From assembly GCF_000711235.1 (NCBI RefSeq), contig NZ_JOMI01000001.1, forward strand, positions 372,001-436,000: 64,000 nucleotides of DNA. Reading direction: 5' to 3'. The notes beneath the pieces were generated by a model. That model was not told the DNA's origin and made no database searches. It saw only the letters and a list, made by a program, of their open reading frames with translations. Shown in pieces: positions 17,936-27,490 of the stretch; the first letter of the stretch is position 1, and each line of letters starts with the position of its first letter. Position numbers and translations under genes: made by a program. The stretch comes from Prevotella sp. 10(H) (lineage in GTDB: Bacteria > Bacteroidota > Bacteroidia > Bacteroidales > Dysgonomonadaceae).

Positions 17936-17956
17936 GCTTTTTATAGCATAGATAAA
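17936..17956 (-). promoter_or_regulatory. phage-regulon motif (connector gene)
   Basis: On the minus strand TTTATCTATGCTATAAAAAG, one base before ATG. Three nt further upstream lies TTATCAAAATCAAAA (17974-17960), a 15-mer found at the same place upstream of the portal gene. Confidence 0.65.
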
Positions 17957-18049
17957 TCTTTTTGATTTTGATAATGCTTTATAAAGAAAATTCCTGTAAA
18001 ACGTTGTATTTGTCTTACAGGAATCTTTAATATTAGTTCTCGTTATACT

Positions 18050-18904
18050 TTATTCAGACTTTAGCGTAAAGGTAAATTTCATAGTGGCTGTCTTATTTGT
18101 ATTCAGGTCTTTCGCCGTAACTGTTACAGATCCCTCTTTTAGAGGTGTAAATACTACTGACTTCGGATTATTGTATGAGTCGTTTGGACCACCTTTATAG
18201 TCTTTGAGTACAAGAGATACGACTGTAGGATCGGAACAAGACACTTCATAATTGCCATTACCGGAAGCAATATTTACGATTTGTGGGTCACCCGGCCTAT
18301 CCATAGTAATATTAAATACATCACGATCCCAGAAAATGTCGAAAGCTTCCACAACATTTACAAGATATCCGCTTTTCCTCCAGAAATCTTCTTTTATAAC
18401 AATTCTTGTCTGGCCTATAACATTCCCTTTTATGCTATGAGCGCCCGCAGCTTCCGATAAAGTTATAATATTTTCGTCCTGCACTGTCCATATATATTTA
18501 TTTGCTTCATAGTCGCTATGCAGTTTTCTTGTCTGACCTTTCAGGACATCAACAATCTGATAAGTAGTAACGGGATCAACAATAGTTTCATTTATGGTTA
18601 CATTAATCTCTTTTTTGTTCTTATCCTTATCGGTCAAAGTCACAATTGCACTTCCCGGGCCATAGCCTATAATATACAGCGCATTATCCTTTATTTCTAC
18701 TTCAGCTACATCTTTATTCGAAGAAACAGCGGTATACTCCCCTGCTCCCTTCTCAATATCAACTTTAGCATAACCATTTTGTTTGCTCAACTCACATTTT
18801 GTAGTACTAACTTTCAGGTTCTCCACATTTTCATCATCATCGCTGCAGGCCATAAACAAAGAGCCTATAAACAGCATGAGGAACACTTTTTTTAATAATT
18901 TCAT
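18050..18904 (-). CDS. Ig-like (BIG2-type) lipoprotein
   Basis: The 284-residue protein has a lipobox (LFMAC, then SDDDE, which often marks surface export in Bacteroidetes). Three beta-sandwich-like stretches follow; the first (about 30-105) carries the BIG2 pattern SSNKDVAEVEIKDN..IIGYGPGSAIVTLTDKDKNKKEINVTI, and the last ends VTAKDLNTNKTATMKFTFTL. Probably a cell-surface lipoprotein of unknown role. A minus-7 box is at 18964-18971. Confidence 0.7.
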   Translation of the reverse strand: MKLLKKVFLMLFIGSLFMACSDDDENVENLKVSTTKCELSKQNGYAKVDIEKGAGEYTAVSSNKDVAEVEIKDNALYIIGYGPGSAIVTLTDKDKNKKEINVTINETIVDPVTTYQIVDVLKGQTRKLHSDYEANKYIWTVQDENIITLSEAAGAHSIKGNVIGQTRIVIKEDFWRKSGYLVNVVEAFDIFWDRDVFNITMDRPGDPQIVNIASGNGNYEVSCSDPTVVSLVLKDYKGGPNDSYNNPKSVVFTPLKEGSVTVTAKDLNTNKTATMKFTFTLKSE

Positions 18905-18963
18905 GATTTTAATAATTTAAATTTGGCATTTATTACCTTTAATTGGTATTGTTATTGAACGGT

Positions 18964-18971
18964 CAAAGTTA
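18964..18971 (-). promoter_or_regulatory. minus-7 box TAACTTTG
   Basis: TAACTTTG on the minus strand, 60 nt upstream of the Ig-like lipoprotein gene. Confidence 0.45.
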
Positions 18972-19049
18972 AGTAATATTATATGGCATTTATCAAAATT
19001 AAAAAAAAGTGGCACGGCCTTTGTATAAAAAATATTAAAATGACACTTC

Positions 19050-20183
19050 ATGGCACCGAAAACAAAAAAAAGAATAAAAAAGACGATGATTATAACACTC
19101 TCAATCATAGCAATATTGGCAATTACAATCATAGTATTTGTCAATCAGGCAAGCTTTGGCCGCACACCAAGCGGTGAACGTAAAGAACGGGTACTTAATT
19201 CCCCTAACTACCGCGACGGCAAATTCCAGAACCAGAGTCCTACAAAGCAAATAACCAGCGACAAAGGATATCTGAGCCTCATGTTCGATTTTCTCTTCGG
19301 TAAACGGGAAAGGGTCACACCTGTCAGTAAAATCCCTGTAGTAAAGACAGACCTGCAGAATATCGACAGGGATAAGGATATACTTGTCTGGTTCGGCCAT
19401 TCGTCCTACTTCATGCAGGTAGACGGCAAGCGCATCCTTGTAGATCCTGTGTTCAGCAAAGCGGCTTCGCCTGTCTCATTTGTCAATAAGGCTTTCGACG
19501 GTACTGACATATATAAGCCTGAAGATATGCCCGATATCGATTACCTCGTCATTTCGCACGATCACTGGGATCATCTCGACTACAATACGGTGATGAAGCT
19601 TAAAGACCGCATCGCAAAAGTCATTTGCGGACTGGGCGTAGCCGAACATTTCGAGCGCTGGGGATTCGATAAAAGCAAGATCGTAGAACTTGACTGGAAC
19701 GAAGATTCATCACTCGATACAGGGTTTTCGGTTTATTGCCTGCCAGCACGGCATTTTTCGGGTCGTGGACTCTCACCGAATCAGTCGCTTTGGGTATCAT
19801 ACTTGTTGCGCACCCCAAGCATGAACATATATATAGGTGGCGACAGCGGCTATGATACGCATTTCGCTAAAATAGGCGAACAGTTCGCCGATATCGACTT
19901 CGCCATACTCGAAAACGGACAATATGACAAAGACTGGAAATACATACATATGATGCCCGAAGAAGTGGTACAGGCAGCAAAAGACCTCAATGCTAAAAAC
20001 CTGCTCCCTGTGCATTCATCGAAGTTTGCACTCGGAAATCATGCATGGGACGATCCGCTAAAAAGGGTTACTGCCGCTGCCAAAGGAGAAAATGTCAGGC
20101 TGATGACCCCCATGATCGGAGAAGTGGTGAATCTCAAAGACAGCACTCAGGTATTTAAAGAATGGTGGGTAGGGTTGGAGTAA
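19050..20183 (+). CDS. MBL-fold metallohydrolase, membrane-anchored
   Basis: The 377-residue protein has an N-terminal basic stretch and hydrophobic anchor (about 13-32). The metallo-beta-lactamase fold follows: FGHSSYFMQVDGKRILVDPVFS, zinc motif HDHWDH (residues 170-175), a further His in LPARHFSGRG, and IYIGGDSGYDTHF. These match the NAPE-PLD/RomA-like branch of MBL hydrolases. Substrate may be a phosphodiester or lactone; not determinable here. An internal Met at codon 13 is an alternative start. Confidence 0.8.
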   Translation: MAPKTKKRIKKTMIITLSIIAILAITIIVFVNQASFGRTPSGERKERVLNSPNYRDGKFQNQSPTKQITSDKGYLSLMFDFLFGKRERVTPVSKIPVVKTDLQNIDRDKDILVWFGHSSYFMQVDGKRILVDPVFSKAASPVSFVNKAFDGTDIYKPEDMPDIDYLVISHDHWDHLDYNTVMKLKDRIAKVICGLGVAEHFERWGFDKSKIVELDWNEDSSLDTGFSVYCLPARHFSGRGLSPNQSLWVSYLLRTPSMNIYIGGDSGYDTHFAKIGEQFADIDFAILENGQYDKDWKYIHMMPEEVVQAAKDLNAKNLLPVHSSKFALGNHAWDDPLKRVTAAAKGENVRLMTPMIGEVVNLKDSTQVFKEWWVGLE

Positions 20184-20231
20184 TAGTATAGTTGCCGAAT
20201 CGAGAAAATGATATAATAATATATTAATGAG

Positions 20232-20266
20232 AAAGCATGAATTTATTTTTAATTCATGCTTTTTTT
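20232..20266 (+). terminator. intrinsic terminator
   Basis: AAAGCATGAATT / AATTCATGCTTT stem with T7, 50 nt after the MBL-fold gene. Confidence 0.85.
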
Positions 20267-20421
20267 GTATAAACTATCTCTAACTGTATCTATTTCTTTA
20301 TAATACTTAAATACATCTAATTGAGAAATCCAAACCGCCGTAGCATGTGTTATATACCTACCATGGAGAATAATAAAAGACTCCAGATAAATCAAAATAT
20401 TCACAAATAAAATTTACGGTC

Positions 20422-20637
20422 ATGGACAAAGATCAAATGAAGAATGATGTTGACAGAGGCATCGACAAAGCTGGTTACAAAGCAGAACAAGCTAAAGAAA
20501 AAGTAGAACAAGGTTGGGACAATGCAAAGCATGAAGCAAAAATCAAGTCTAGCGAGCTGAAAGAAAAAATGAACGACAAGGCTCATGACATGAAAGATAA
20601 AATGCATAGAGACGACGAAAACAAAGATAGAATGTAA
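20422..20637 (+). CDS. small hydrophilic LEA-like protein
   Basis: The 71-residue protein is almost all K, E, D, A, M and N (for example KAGYKAEQAKEKVEQGWDNAKHEAKIKSSELKEKM), with an 11-residue amphipathic rhythm like LEA/CsbD-type stress proteins. Cytoplasmic. A clean terminator follows, so it is a monocistronic unit. Confidence 0.6.
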   Translation: MDKDQMKNDVDRGIDKAGYKAEQAKEKVEQGWDNAKHEAKIKSSELKEKMNDKAHDMKDKMHRDDENKDRM

Positions 20638-20657
20638 TCTGATACATCATCTAAAAT

Positions 20658-20688
20658 AAAAAGCACTGAGTTATTCAGTGCTTTTTTT
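20658..20688 (+). terminator. intrinsic terminator
   Basis: AAAAAGCACTGA / TCAGTGCTTTTT stem-loop with T run, 20 nt after the LEA-like gene; also usable for the opposing portal gene. Confidence 0.85.
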
Positions 20689-20710
20689 CGTTTGGCGGTG
20701 TAGGGATTGA

Positions 20711-21817
20711 TTAAATATTACTCTCGACCGACAACTCCTTTACAATATCCAGATCATCGATCATCAAACGCTTATAGCCGTTATTGATACTAAAAATACT
20801 GAGCGTATCCAGTATCTTGCGGCGAAGCTGTTGTATGACCGTCTGGTTATAAAGCACATACGAATTGATAATCTCATTGGCATTGCCACTGAGGTTGCCC
20901 GATCCCGAAAGTCCGGCCAAAGTAGGCGAGGTAAGACGATGAGCCGAAATGATCTTCTGGAAGATAATCTCATCCACGTTGTTGTACAGGTCGGCATTGT
21001 TGCTGGCAGTGTACGAAGTCACCACAGGCTTTATTTCCTGACTTTCGCCCCAAAGTACCACGATGCTGTTTGCACCGTTAGTTCCTGCATAACTGTTTTC
21101 AATATCGCGCTGAAATTGTGCTTTCTGATCTTCTGCCGGATTACTCGGCATGGTGATAATGGTAGACGGCACAAAACCGTTGTTGATCGAATTGCGGTAG
21201 AATTTACCCAGCAATCCGTCGGCCTCGATATAGTTCAACGCTGAATAATACTGAGGCACAGGATAGTAGTCGAGGCTCGGCTCATAATCCTTGTAATAGA
21301 AAAGGTAAGGAACGCCTTTCTGCATCTCTTCCGAACCGTAAGCTTTTATCTCTACAGGAGCAAATTTGCCGTAAGTCTTACGCCAGTCGTTCGATAAGAA
21401 GAAACTAAGATAAGTGCCGTATTCGTTTACCTGCCCTACCCTCACTTTGCTGAAGTCGGTATGGTACAGGCTCACCGTTTTGCCGTTCTCGTTCAGTATA
21501 GCCTGAAAGCAGTAGCCGCCGAAAGTTACGTAATCTTTTGCCACTTTTTCTATCAGCGTGTCCCAGTCTTCCAGAGGATTGGGCTGTCCGTAGTATTCGC
21601 CGTCTTTCACTCCCGTACCGCAGATGTAAGTCACCTTATTCTCTATCACTGCCTTGTTGATAGCCGATTCATTATTCAGTTCGATAATACGTTGCGGCAG
21701 TAGGTTGTCGCGGTCGTAGCTGATCCAGCCTTTTGTGTTGCGGGTAAATGTAGGGTAAGATTTTACCGATTGGGATAGTTTAATCACTGCATAATTCATA
21801 TTTCCTGTTTTTTGCAT
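20711..21817 (-). CDS. phage portal-like protein
   Basis: The 368-residue protein shows features of Bacteroidetes phage portals: an N-terminal RDNLLPQRIIELNNESAINKAVIENKVTYICGTGV segment, then DWDTLIEKVAKDYVTFGGYCFQAILNENG (portal wing), and a C-terminal helical region with SAHRLTSPTLAGLSGSGNLSGNANEIINSY, typical of portal stem/crown. The portal is the DNA entry ring of a capsid. Length is within the range for small portals. No capsid, terminase or protease gene is adjacent. The start at 21817 is supported by the regulon motif 4 nt upstream; a second Met (codon 7) is possible. Confidence 0.7.
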   Translation of the reverse strand: MQKTGNMNYAVIKLSQSVKSYPTFTRNTKGWISYDRDNLLPQRIIELNNESAINKAVIENKVTYICGTGVKDGEYYGQPNPLEDWDTLIEKVAKDYVTFGGYCFQAILNENGKTVSLYHTDFSKVRVGQVNEYGTYLSFFLSNDWRKTYGKFAPVEIKAYGSEEMQKGVPYLFYYKDYEPSLDYYPVPQYYSALNYIEADGLLGKFYRNSINNGFVPSTIITMPSNPAEDQKAQFQRDIENSYAGTNGANSIVVLWGESQEIKPVVTSYTASNNADLYNNVDEIIFQKIISAHRLTSPTLAGLSGSGNLSGNANEIINSYVLYNQTVIQQLRRKILDTLSIFSINNGYKRLMIDDLDIVKELSVESNI

Positions 21818-21821
21818 TGGT

Positions 21822-21859
21822 GTTTTTAGAGTATAGATAATTTGTTTTGATTTTGATAA
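21822..21859 (-). promoter_or_regulatory. phage-regulon motif (portal gene)
   Basis: On the minus strand the block TTATCAAAATCAAAA (21859-21845), four bases, then TTATCTATACTCTAAAAACA reading toward the ATG. It shares both blocks, with nearly the same spacing, with the DUF6712 gene. Confidence 0.65.
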
Positions 21860-22107
21860 AAGTGGGAGATTGCTAATACTTTTAGGAATTAACCAACAGT
21901 AAAAAACAAAGGAATTAAGATGTAAACGTAGTTCATTTTCGGATAATTGTTAACTTTGGGGCTGGCAGTAGATAGTGTAATATGAAATAAATCCAATTAT
22001 TATGAAATGAATATGCCTTTCCCTTTTGTTACTTTACAGTATCATAATGGGTTATGGTCAAAGTAACGATAGCATTTCATCCTGCCTTAAACTCACACAA
22101 TAATATC

Positions 22108-22866
22108 ATGAAAAAATCTATTCTCCTTTTCTTCTTCTTTCTTCCGCTGATATCTTTATTCGCACAGGAAGAGAATGTCGACCTTCTGGATATATTCCCC
22201 GCAATTATCGACAAGGGCTCAATTAAACAAACAAACGAAAAAATATCTCTGCGCATACACAAAGCAGACAGCAAAGAACTCGAAACAAACCCGCTGGCTG
22301 TAATCCCCGACAGAGAATATACCTCCGGTGTAGCAAAACAGTTGCAGACACGACTTGTAGTAAGATTACAGGCATTAAAGGGAGATTTTGAAAAGGAAAT
22401 ACATCAGTTTGTTGAATCGCACCCCGATCCTCAAGATATCGACGAAACTGCCGTAAGTGATTTTTTAATAAAAAAATTCGAGCCTGTAATATTCGATATA
22501 CTCGAAAACGATTTCAACCTGAGCCACCCTATGGCATTGTCATTATACAAAAGTGTGCTTCTCGAAAAATTCAGCCCTAAACCGACGGGCAGGCAGCTAA
22601 GTGACCTGTCCTACACTATCGAGATCGACTGCAAAAAGCAAACAATGGAATACAAATCGGTCATTTTCAAATATTCTGACGGTACTCTGGAAGAATTGCA
22701 ACTAAAAAACGAGAAAAGAGACATTAAAAATTCCGATCCGCGGGGCATGATCTACCGCCTTAGCGAAATTATTGAGCGAGTTTTTCCGTTTAGCCTTGAA
22801 GCCCGTGACGGGTCGGACAAAAGGAACGCAAATAATTTTAATTACGCGCAGCAACAAAATAAATAA
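22108..22866 (+). CDS. exported protein of unknown function with repeat-derived C-terminus
   Basis: The start at 22108 gives a normal signal peptide (MKKSILLFFFFLPLISLFAQ); a longer frame begins at 22054. The mature region is mainly helical with a beta segment near 175-215. No family recognised. The last ~27 codons (FPFSLEARDGSDKRN..) are encoded by DNA that also occurs in a non-coding region at 36766-36880, so the original C-terminus has been replaced or extended by a dispersed repeat. The gene converges on the TPR regulator, stop against stop. A minus-7 box TAACTTTG is at 21951-21958. Confidence 0.55.
   Translation: MKKSILLFFFFLPLISLFAQEENVDLLDIFPAIIDKGSIKQTNEKISLRIHKADSKELETNPLAVIPDREYTSGVAKQLQTRLVVRLQALKGDFEKEIHQFVESHPDPQDIDETAVSDFLIKKFEPVIFDILENDFNLSHPMALSLYKSVLLEKFSPKPTGRQLSDLSYTIEIDCKKQTMEYKSVIFKYSDGTLEELQLKNEKRDIKNSDPRGMIYRLSEIIERVFPFSLEARDGSDKRNANNFNYAQQQNK
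22786..22862 (+). repeat. dispersed repeat copy 1 (inside a gene end)
   Basis: From GTTTAGCCTTGAAGCCCGT through AAAAGGAACGCAAATAATTTT to ACGCGCAGCAACAAA the sequence matches 36766-36880, with an internal deletion of about 40 bp relative to that copy. Confidence 0.75.
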
Positions 22867-24564
22867 CTAATTATCTTCAGTAAAGAGAATCTCTACAACA
22901 TCGTTTTGCGGCATACCTGCCTTTATCAGTTTGTTTTTGAGGTCTAGTTTGCGGAAAGCCATATTGTCTTTGTGCGGGTTCACGCCCATAATCACGGCCA
23001 CTTCGCTACGTTTGTATCCGATGTTATAGAGCATAAACAGCAGCAGTTCCTTGTCCTTAAGTATCGACAGGGCATTTTCGCCGTACGGTTCCTTGCTGAA
23101 GTGTTCCTTGCCCAGCCTGATAAGCTGTTCGTTGGTGTTGTGGGTAAAATCGCGCACCATATTTTTCATCCGCGAATACAGTTGCGGCTCTTCCTTTACG
23201 CCCAGTTCACGCGCCATGGCTTTTACAGTTTTGTCTATGGCAGACCATTCGGTGATTATATTGCGGTAGATGCTTTGCATATATACAAGGCTCTCCTCGT
23301 GCTGTTTCAGCAGTTTGTCCTGTGCTTCCATTTTGGCAGCCAACAACTTGTTTTTCTCCTGCGTACGCTGGTTCTCGCGGCGCATATTTCTGAATACAAA
23401 GAATATGATAATAGCAATGATAAGGAAAGCCCCTACACCGCAGGCAATATAGATATAAGTATGTAGCCGCAGACTGTCCAGTTCTTTTTGGTGAAGAACA
23501 TCTTTATATTTACGGGCAGCTTCATCCAAATTATCTTTTAAATTGTCACTGTTGATTTTTTCTGTCGATTCATTAAATAACTTACCATATTCCAAAGCCG
23601 ATTTATAATCTCCTTTTTTTTCATAAAATATGGATAATTCTTGATAGCTTTCCTGTGTGGAATAAGCAAAAGTAAAATCTGCCAAATGTTCTTTTAGCTT
23701 CTCCGAACAGTATTGAGCAGAATCGAGTTTATTAGCATCATTATATGTTCTCAGTAAAGTAAGGTAAATTCGCCCCGCTTCTTCATCACTCTGCGTTTTT
23801 TTCAATGCTTTATGCATCCATATTGCAGCCTTATCATATTTACCGGTATTAGTATTTATCATTCCCAGAATATGTGAAAAGGTAGCCTGATAAGATATAT
23901 TGTCAAACTCTTCAGCTATTGCTAAACCCTTATTTGCATAAATATATGCTTCTTGGTGATTTTCTAAAAGATTGTGGGTAACAGATAAAAACCGTAGAGC
24001 TTGAAGCCTTAAAGTCCGGTTTTTTTCATTATCAGGATAAAAATCTAAAGCTCTCTTGTAATAAACATTTGCGCTATCTCTAAGTCTTTTTCTGTAATAA
24101 GTTTGGGCTATAGAATGTAAACTCTTAGCAGCTAAAAGACTGTCATTTATATTTACTGCATAATGATGAGCAAGCATATAGTGCTCCAATTCTTTTTCAT
24201 GTATATTATTTAAGTAATAAACAGTTGCGGCGTAATAGTTTGATAATGCCGAATAACGGATATCATCTTTTTTATCGAAATATTTCTGTGCTTTATAGAT
24301 AAGTGTATCCTTACTAACATTTTTACCTAAGTGTCTTTTAGCCTGCATATCATTTACGATATACTGCATATAATATTTCTTATCCATCTTTTCAGGGTCT
24401 TCAATAGAAGATAAAAGCCTGAAAGCCTCAGCAGGATCCTCCTCGATGACTGTTTGGGCTTGTTTTAACAATTCGACCGAGTGGTTTTGCGTGTTGCAAG
24501 AAAAAAATAAGATAATCAAAAAAAGGTAAAGCCAAACGCTTCTACCTAACACTACTTTCCCCAT
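22867..24564 (-). CDS. TPR lipoprotein with transmembrane helix and C-terminal HTH-like domain
   Basis: The 565-residue protein has a lipoprotein-type signal (lipobox LFFSC). TPR helices fill about residues 40-350, a transmembrane helix lies at about 372-394 (IACGVGAFLIIAIIIFFVF), a coiled coil at about 395-430, and the cytoplasmic C-terminus (about 495-560) reads LLFMLYNIGYKRSEVAVIMGVNPHKDNMAFRKLDLKNKL like a LuxR/sigma-4-type helix-turn-helix. This layout is a known Bacteroidetes regulator type that senses something outside through TPRs. It follows the DUF3244 gene on the same strand, with a strong terminator just 18 nt before its start codon. Confidence 0.65.
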   Translation of the reverse strand: MGKVVLGRSVWLYLFLIILFFSCNTQNHSVELLKQAQTVIEEDPAEAFRLLSSIEDPEKMDKKYYMQYIVNDMQAKRHLGKNVSKDTLIYKAQKYFDKKDDIRYSALSNYYAATVYYLNNIHEKELEHYMLAHHYAVNINDSLLAAKSLHSIAQTYYRKRLRDSANVYYKRALDFYPDNEKNRTLRLQALRFLSVTHNLLENHQEAYIYANKGLAIAEEFDNISYQATFSHILGMINTNTGKYDKAAIWMHKALKKTQSDEEAGRIYLTLLRTYNDANKLDSAQYCSEKLKEHLADFTFAYSTQESYQELSIFYEKKGDYKSALEYGKLFNESTEKINSDNLKDNLDEAARKYKDVLHQKELDSLRLHTYIYIACGVGAFLIIAIIIFFVFRNMRRENQRTQEKNKLLAAKMEAQDKLLKQHEESLVYMQSIYRNIITEWSAIDKTVKAMARELGVKEEPQLYSRMKNMVRDFTHNTNEQLIRLGKEHFSKEPYGENALSILKDKELLLFMLYNIGYKRSEVAVIMGVNPHKDNMAFRKLDLKNKLIKAGMPQNDVVEILFTEDN

Positions 24565-24581
24565 TTGTTAAAATAAAAATG

Positions 24582-24621
24582 AGCAGAGGAGTCCGGGATT
24601 TCCCTGCCGGACCCCTCTGCT
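24582..24621 (-). terminator. terminator between DUF3244 and the TPR regulator
   Basis: AGCAGAGG-GTCCGG / CCGGAC-CCTCTGCT long stem followed on the minus strand by a T-rich tract. It lies directly before the TPR regulator start codon, with no separate promoter visible in between. Confidence 0.75.
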
Positions 24622-24650
24622 TATTATTTGTGTATAAAATTCAAAAAAGT

Positions 24651-25067
24651 TCAATCAATTTCAAAGTCTCCGTAATAGTATTTCAGTGCACCTGTCGCAT
24701 CTTTAAACGATATTGTATAAGTACCCGGCGTGAGGGCAGTTACATCTATCATTTCTTTTGCAGATAGTGCTGTATTTACGTTTGTTGCGATGCAAACATT
24801 TCCTGTTTCATCTTTTATCTCTACTGTTACGATTCCGAATATTTCGAAGAAAGTAACTTCCATTGTTTCATTCTGAATCAGGAATGCTTTAACGGGTTTT
24901 ATAGGTATAATACGTCCTGACTTAGGTGGATTCCCTCCATTTCCGCCGCCACCTTCTTCTCCACCTCTAGGGCCGAGATCTACTTCACCATCACCATGTA
25001 TTGCAGCAAATGCGATGCCGCCAATACACATCATGATAAAGGCCAGCAAATAAAATTTGGTTCTCAT
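24651..25067 (-). CDS. DUF3244 protein, exported
   Basis: The 138-residue protein has a signal peptide (MRTKFYLLAFIMMCIGGIAFA), a Gly-rich linker (about 30-50) and a C-terminal beta-sandwich ending in GTYTISFKDATGALKYYYGDFEID, the usual DUF3244 end. DUF3244 genes commonly sit next to TPR-type regulators in Bacteroidetes, as here. The protein is probably periplasmic or secreted, and could be the ligand or target of the adjacent sensor (inference). Confidence 0.75.
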   Translation of the reverse strand: MRTKFYLLAFIMMCIGGIAFAAIHGDGEVDLGPRGGEEGGGGNGGNPPKSGRIIPIKPVKAFLIQNETMEVTFFEIFGIVTVEIKDETGNVCIATNVNTALSAKEMIDVTALTPGTYTISFKDATGALKYYYGDFEID

Positions 25068-25294
25068 AACTCTTGATTTTTAATGTGTTAGTGTTCCGTT
25101 GCAAGATTTTGTGCAGCCTAAAAATATACCAAAATTTTGTTTTCTCATACACAATTCCATCCCATATAGATTTTGAACCATATTTGTCATCCCTACATAT
25201 TACATAATCAGATATTTACAAAAAACAATATAATACAAAGATATAGTTTTTAGCCAAGAGTTGGGACGAATGAATACTGACATTTTTTTATACA

Positions 25295-25335
25295 AAAAGG
25301 TGAAAATACTTGTCTAGACAACCTTTTCACCTTTT
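25295..25335. terminator. bidirectional terminator
   Basis: AAAAGGTGAAAA / TTTTCACCTTTT stem after the FISUMP gene (minus strand). Confidence 0.75.
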
Positions 25336-25362
25336 CCTGTTTCTTATTTTTGCAGCGTGCTG

Positions 25363-26661
25363 TTATTCGTCTTTTTTGCACCTTACCGAGAAGTATGCCC
25401 TCACACCGCCCGGATGCAACTCATGACGTGCAACATATTGCTTGTTGTATTTATAGCCCTGATAAACTCCTAATGTCCTGTACCAGAAGTTTGTATTCGG
25501 AATACTGGCGTTGCTGCTTGTCATGAAAGATGTAGCTACTCCATACTCATCCACACCGAAAGAAAGCGCCCCCTCATAAGCCAAGCCTACCATAAGGGCT
25601 TCGAAACCTCCCTGTACGCTCAACAGGCTACGACCCTTTATATCTCCTGTGTAGGGGCTGTCGGGAAGCGGGCAAGGGCTCAGCATGGCCAACCCATGGC
25701 CTTGTCCTTCGACCGACGAACCGCGGGGAGTAGTGGGTGTGCCCTCTTTCCATGTATCCCATATGGAGTTCCACTTCAACGGATTCCACGTTGCAGCTTC
25801 GGTGGTAGTGTATGTACTGTATCTATGCGGATTGTTATATATTTCTTCTTCGAGGTCGTTCCACTCCCTGTCGCTCGGCAGATGCCAGCCCTCTGGGCAT
25901 ATTCCTCGTATCCTGCCATTGGGGGCAACGGATTCTACTTCGTTGGGTCCAGGAGTGGGAGTATCGGTTTGCGCCTGATTTTTCGTCGAGTTATTTTCCA
26001 AGTTTGTTGCCGCAGCCCTGTTGTACAGCAAGCCCATAGACGGCATCATTGTGAAATATGTATCGTTGGTACCGTCGATAACTCCCTGTGGATTGTTGCG
26101 GGGGGCGGGGTAACAAAAATATCTTTCGGTATCGCTGGGTGTAGCGTTGTTTTTAAGGCCGGGTGTGCCGTCTACGTATGAGGTCGCCCTCAGGTTTTCG
26201 GTCATCCAGATACCTGCCATCCCGAATCTTCTGGCCTTGAAAGGATTACCGTCCTGATCCTTAAAATGCATCACATTGGACTTATCCTGACCCAGATAAA
26301 TCCAGCGTTCGCCGTCCCATATGTACAGCCCGTCGCCGATATAAGGACTATCGCAGACCGAATTGGCTACATTGTAGACCAGAAGCCCCGTATGGGCATT
26401 ATTTTCCTTATCTCTCCTGCCGCCGACATTGCTGACATAGTCGATAGTGTCGCTGAACATGGGATAAAGCCGCGTGAAATCTGTGAGGTGAACCCGGGGT
26501 GCTCCCAATCCCTTTTCGGAATTAACGCCCTCAGCGTTTGTTTGCTTGAGGTCGAGCAATGCCCCGTTGTTGGGAATGATGTCAGAACCTACTGTTACCT
26601 GCGATCTGGCAGTGCCTACAGTGCATAGGATGCAAAAAAATAGAATTATCTCCTTTTTCAT
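25363..26661 (-). CDS. FISUMP-domain exported protein
   Basis: The 432-residue protein has a signal peptide (ends GTARSQ). Its N-terminal region is typical of Bacteroidetes surface proteins (VTVGSDIIPNNGALLDLKQ). A Fibrobacter succinogenes major-paralogous (FISUMP) domain covers about 140-430, recognised by WMTENLRATSY, MGLLYNRAAATN and GICPEGWHLPSDREWNDLEEEI. The domain has a C-type-lectin-like relation and is thought to act at the cell surface, with unknown ligand. The final motif GGVRAYFSVRCKK matches the family end. Confidence 0.8.
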   Translation of the reverse strand: MKKEIILFFCILCTVGTARSQVTVGSDIIPNNGALLDLKQTNAEGVNSEKGLGAPRVHLTDFTRLYPMFSDTIDYVSNVGGRRDKENNAHTGLLVYNVANSVCDSPYIGDGLYIWDGERWIYLGQDKSNVMHFKDQDGNPFKARRFGMAGIWMTENLRATSYVDGTPGLKNNATPSDTERYFCYPAPRNNPQGVIDGTNDTYFTMMPSMGLLYNRAAATNLENNSTKNQAQTDTPTPGPNEVESVAPNGRIRGICPEGWHLPSDREWNDLEEEIYNNPHRYSTYTTTEAATWNPLKWNSIWDTWKEGTPTTPRGSSVEGQGHGLAMLSPCPLPDSPYTGDIKGRSLLSVQGGFEALMVGLAYEGALSFGVDEYGVATSFMTSSNASIPNTNFWYRTLGVYQGYKYNKQYVARHELHPGGVRAYFSVRCKKDE

Positions 26662-27490
26662 ATTGTGTAATTAAAGTTGTTCCGCAACATATATAAGATA
26701 ATAATGGAAAGGAAAGTATTTAAACCAGACAAGTTTTAATAATGTATGTGTTCAAGTGTATCCGCCGCAAGAGTTTATTTACATATTATAATCTCCGTAA
26801 AATATAAAAATAAAATCTTTAAAGGGATGTCTTCTGGGTCGTTTAAATATCCAATCTGTCTCTATATATTAATAATGTATAATTTGTCTTATCGGTGCAA
26901 ATATACTTATTTATATTATATTACAAGCAAAATCACTGTCCCTTTTTTACATTATTTTACATTGAGTCAGTGGTAGATAAATAGCTACGAAAAAAAAGCA
27001 TATGAAAAGGAAAAACGCAGATGCGACATGACATATTGATTTGACATACGAAAAGCCTGCGATTTTAAAGCAGACTTTCCCAGGAAGTTTAATAAATTCG
27101 TGTTTCGCAATATGTGTAAGGAAGGAAATTAAATTGAAGATGACTAACTTAAATACACATTTTTGCTATGGCTCAGAGGTGCCATGAGGTGTATTTTTCA
27201 GCAATGTAAAAATACATAATCGTCCTTTTACCGATAAATTTATTATCAGAATAATTTACATTTTTGGTGGAAAAACGATTGAAAAAAATCTACAAAAATG
27301 GAAAAACTAAGATTATGTATATCATTTTTTTCACAAATATGGATTCCTTCCTCTACAAATTCCATATATTGGAATTTACATAATTTTTTCCCCGAATGTG
27401 AGTAATGCCGGATATTATATTACCAAGAGTGAGTGTATTTCATGCTGTATTTGTATGGTATATATCAAAAAAGGTTTGTAAATATCCGGA
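26662..27490. other. 829-bp gap: hairpin and possible gene remnant
   Basis: Two things stand out. A nested hairpin at 27151-27196 pairs AAATACAC with GTGTATTT and ATGGC with GCCAT, followed by T5. On the minus strand 27117-27010 a frame reads HEFIKL..FKIAGFSYVKS, resembling EIYLSNINFEAGFSYVSS of the neighbouring regulator at 27491, so a decayed paralogue fragment is likely. Otherwise AT-rich with no gene. Confidence 0.35.
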
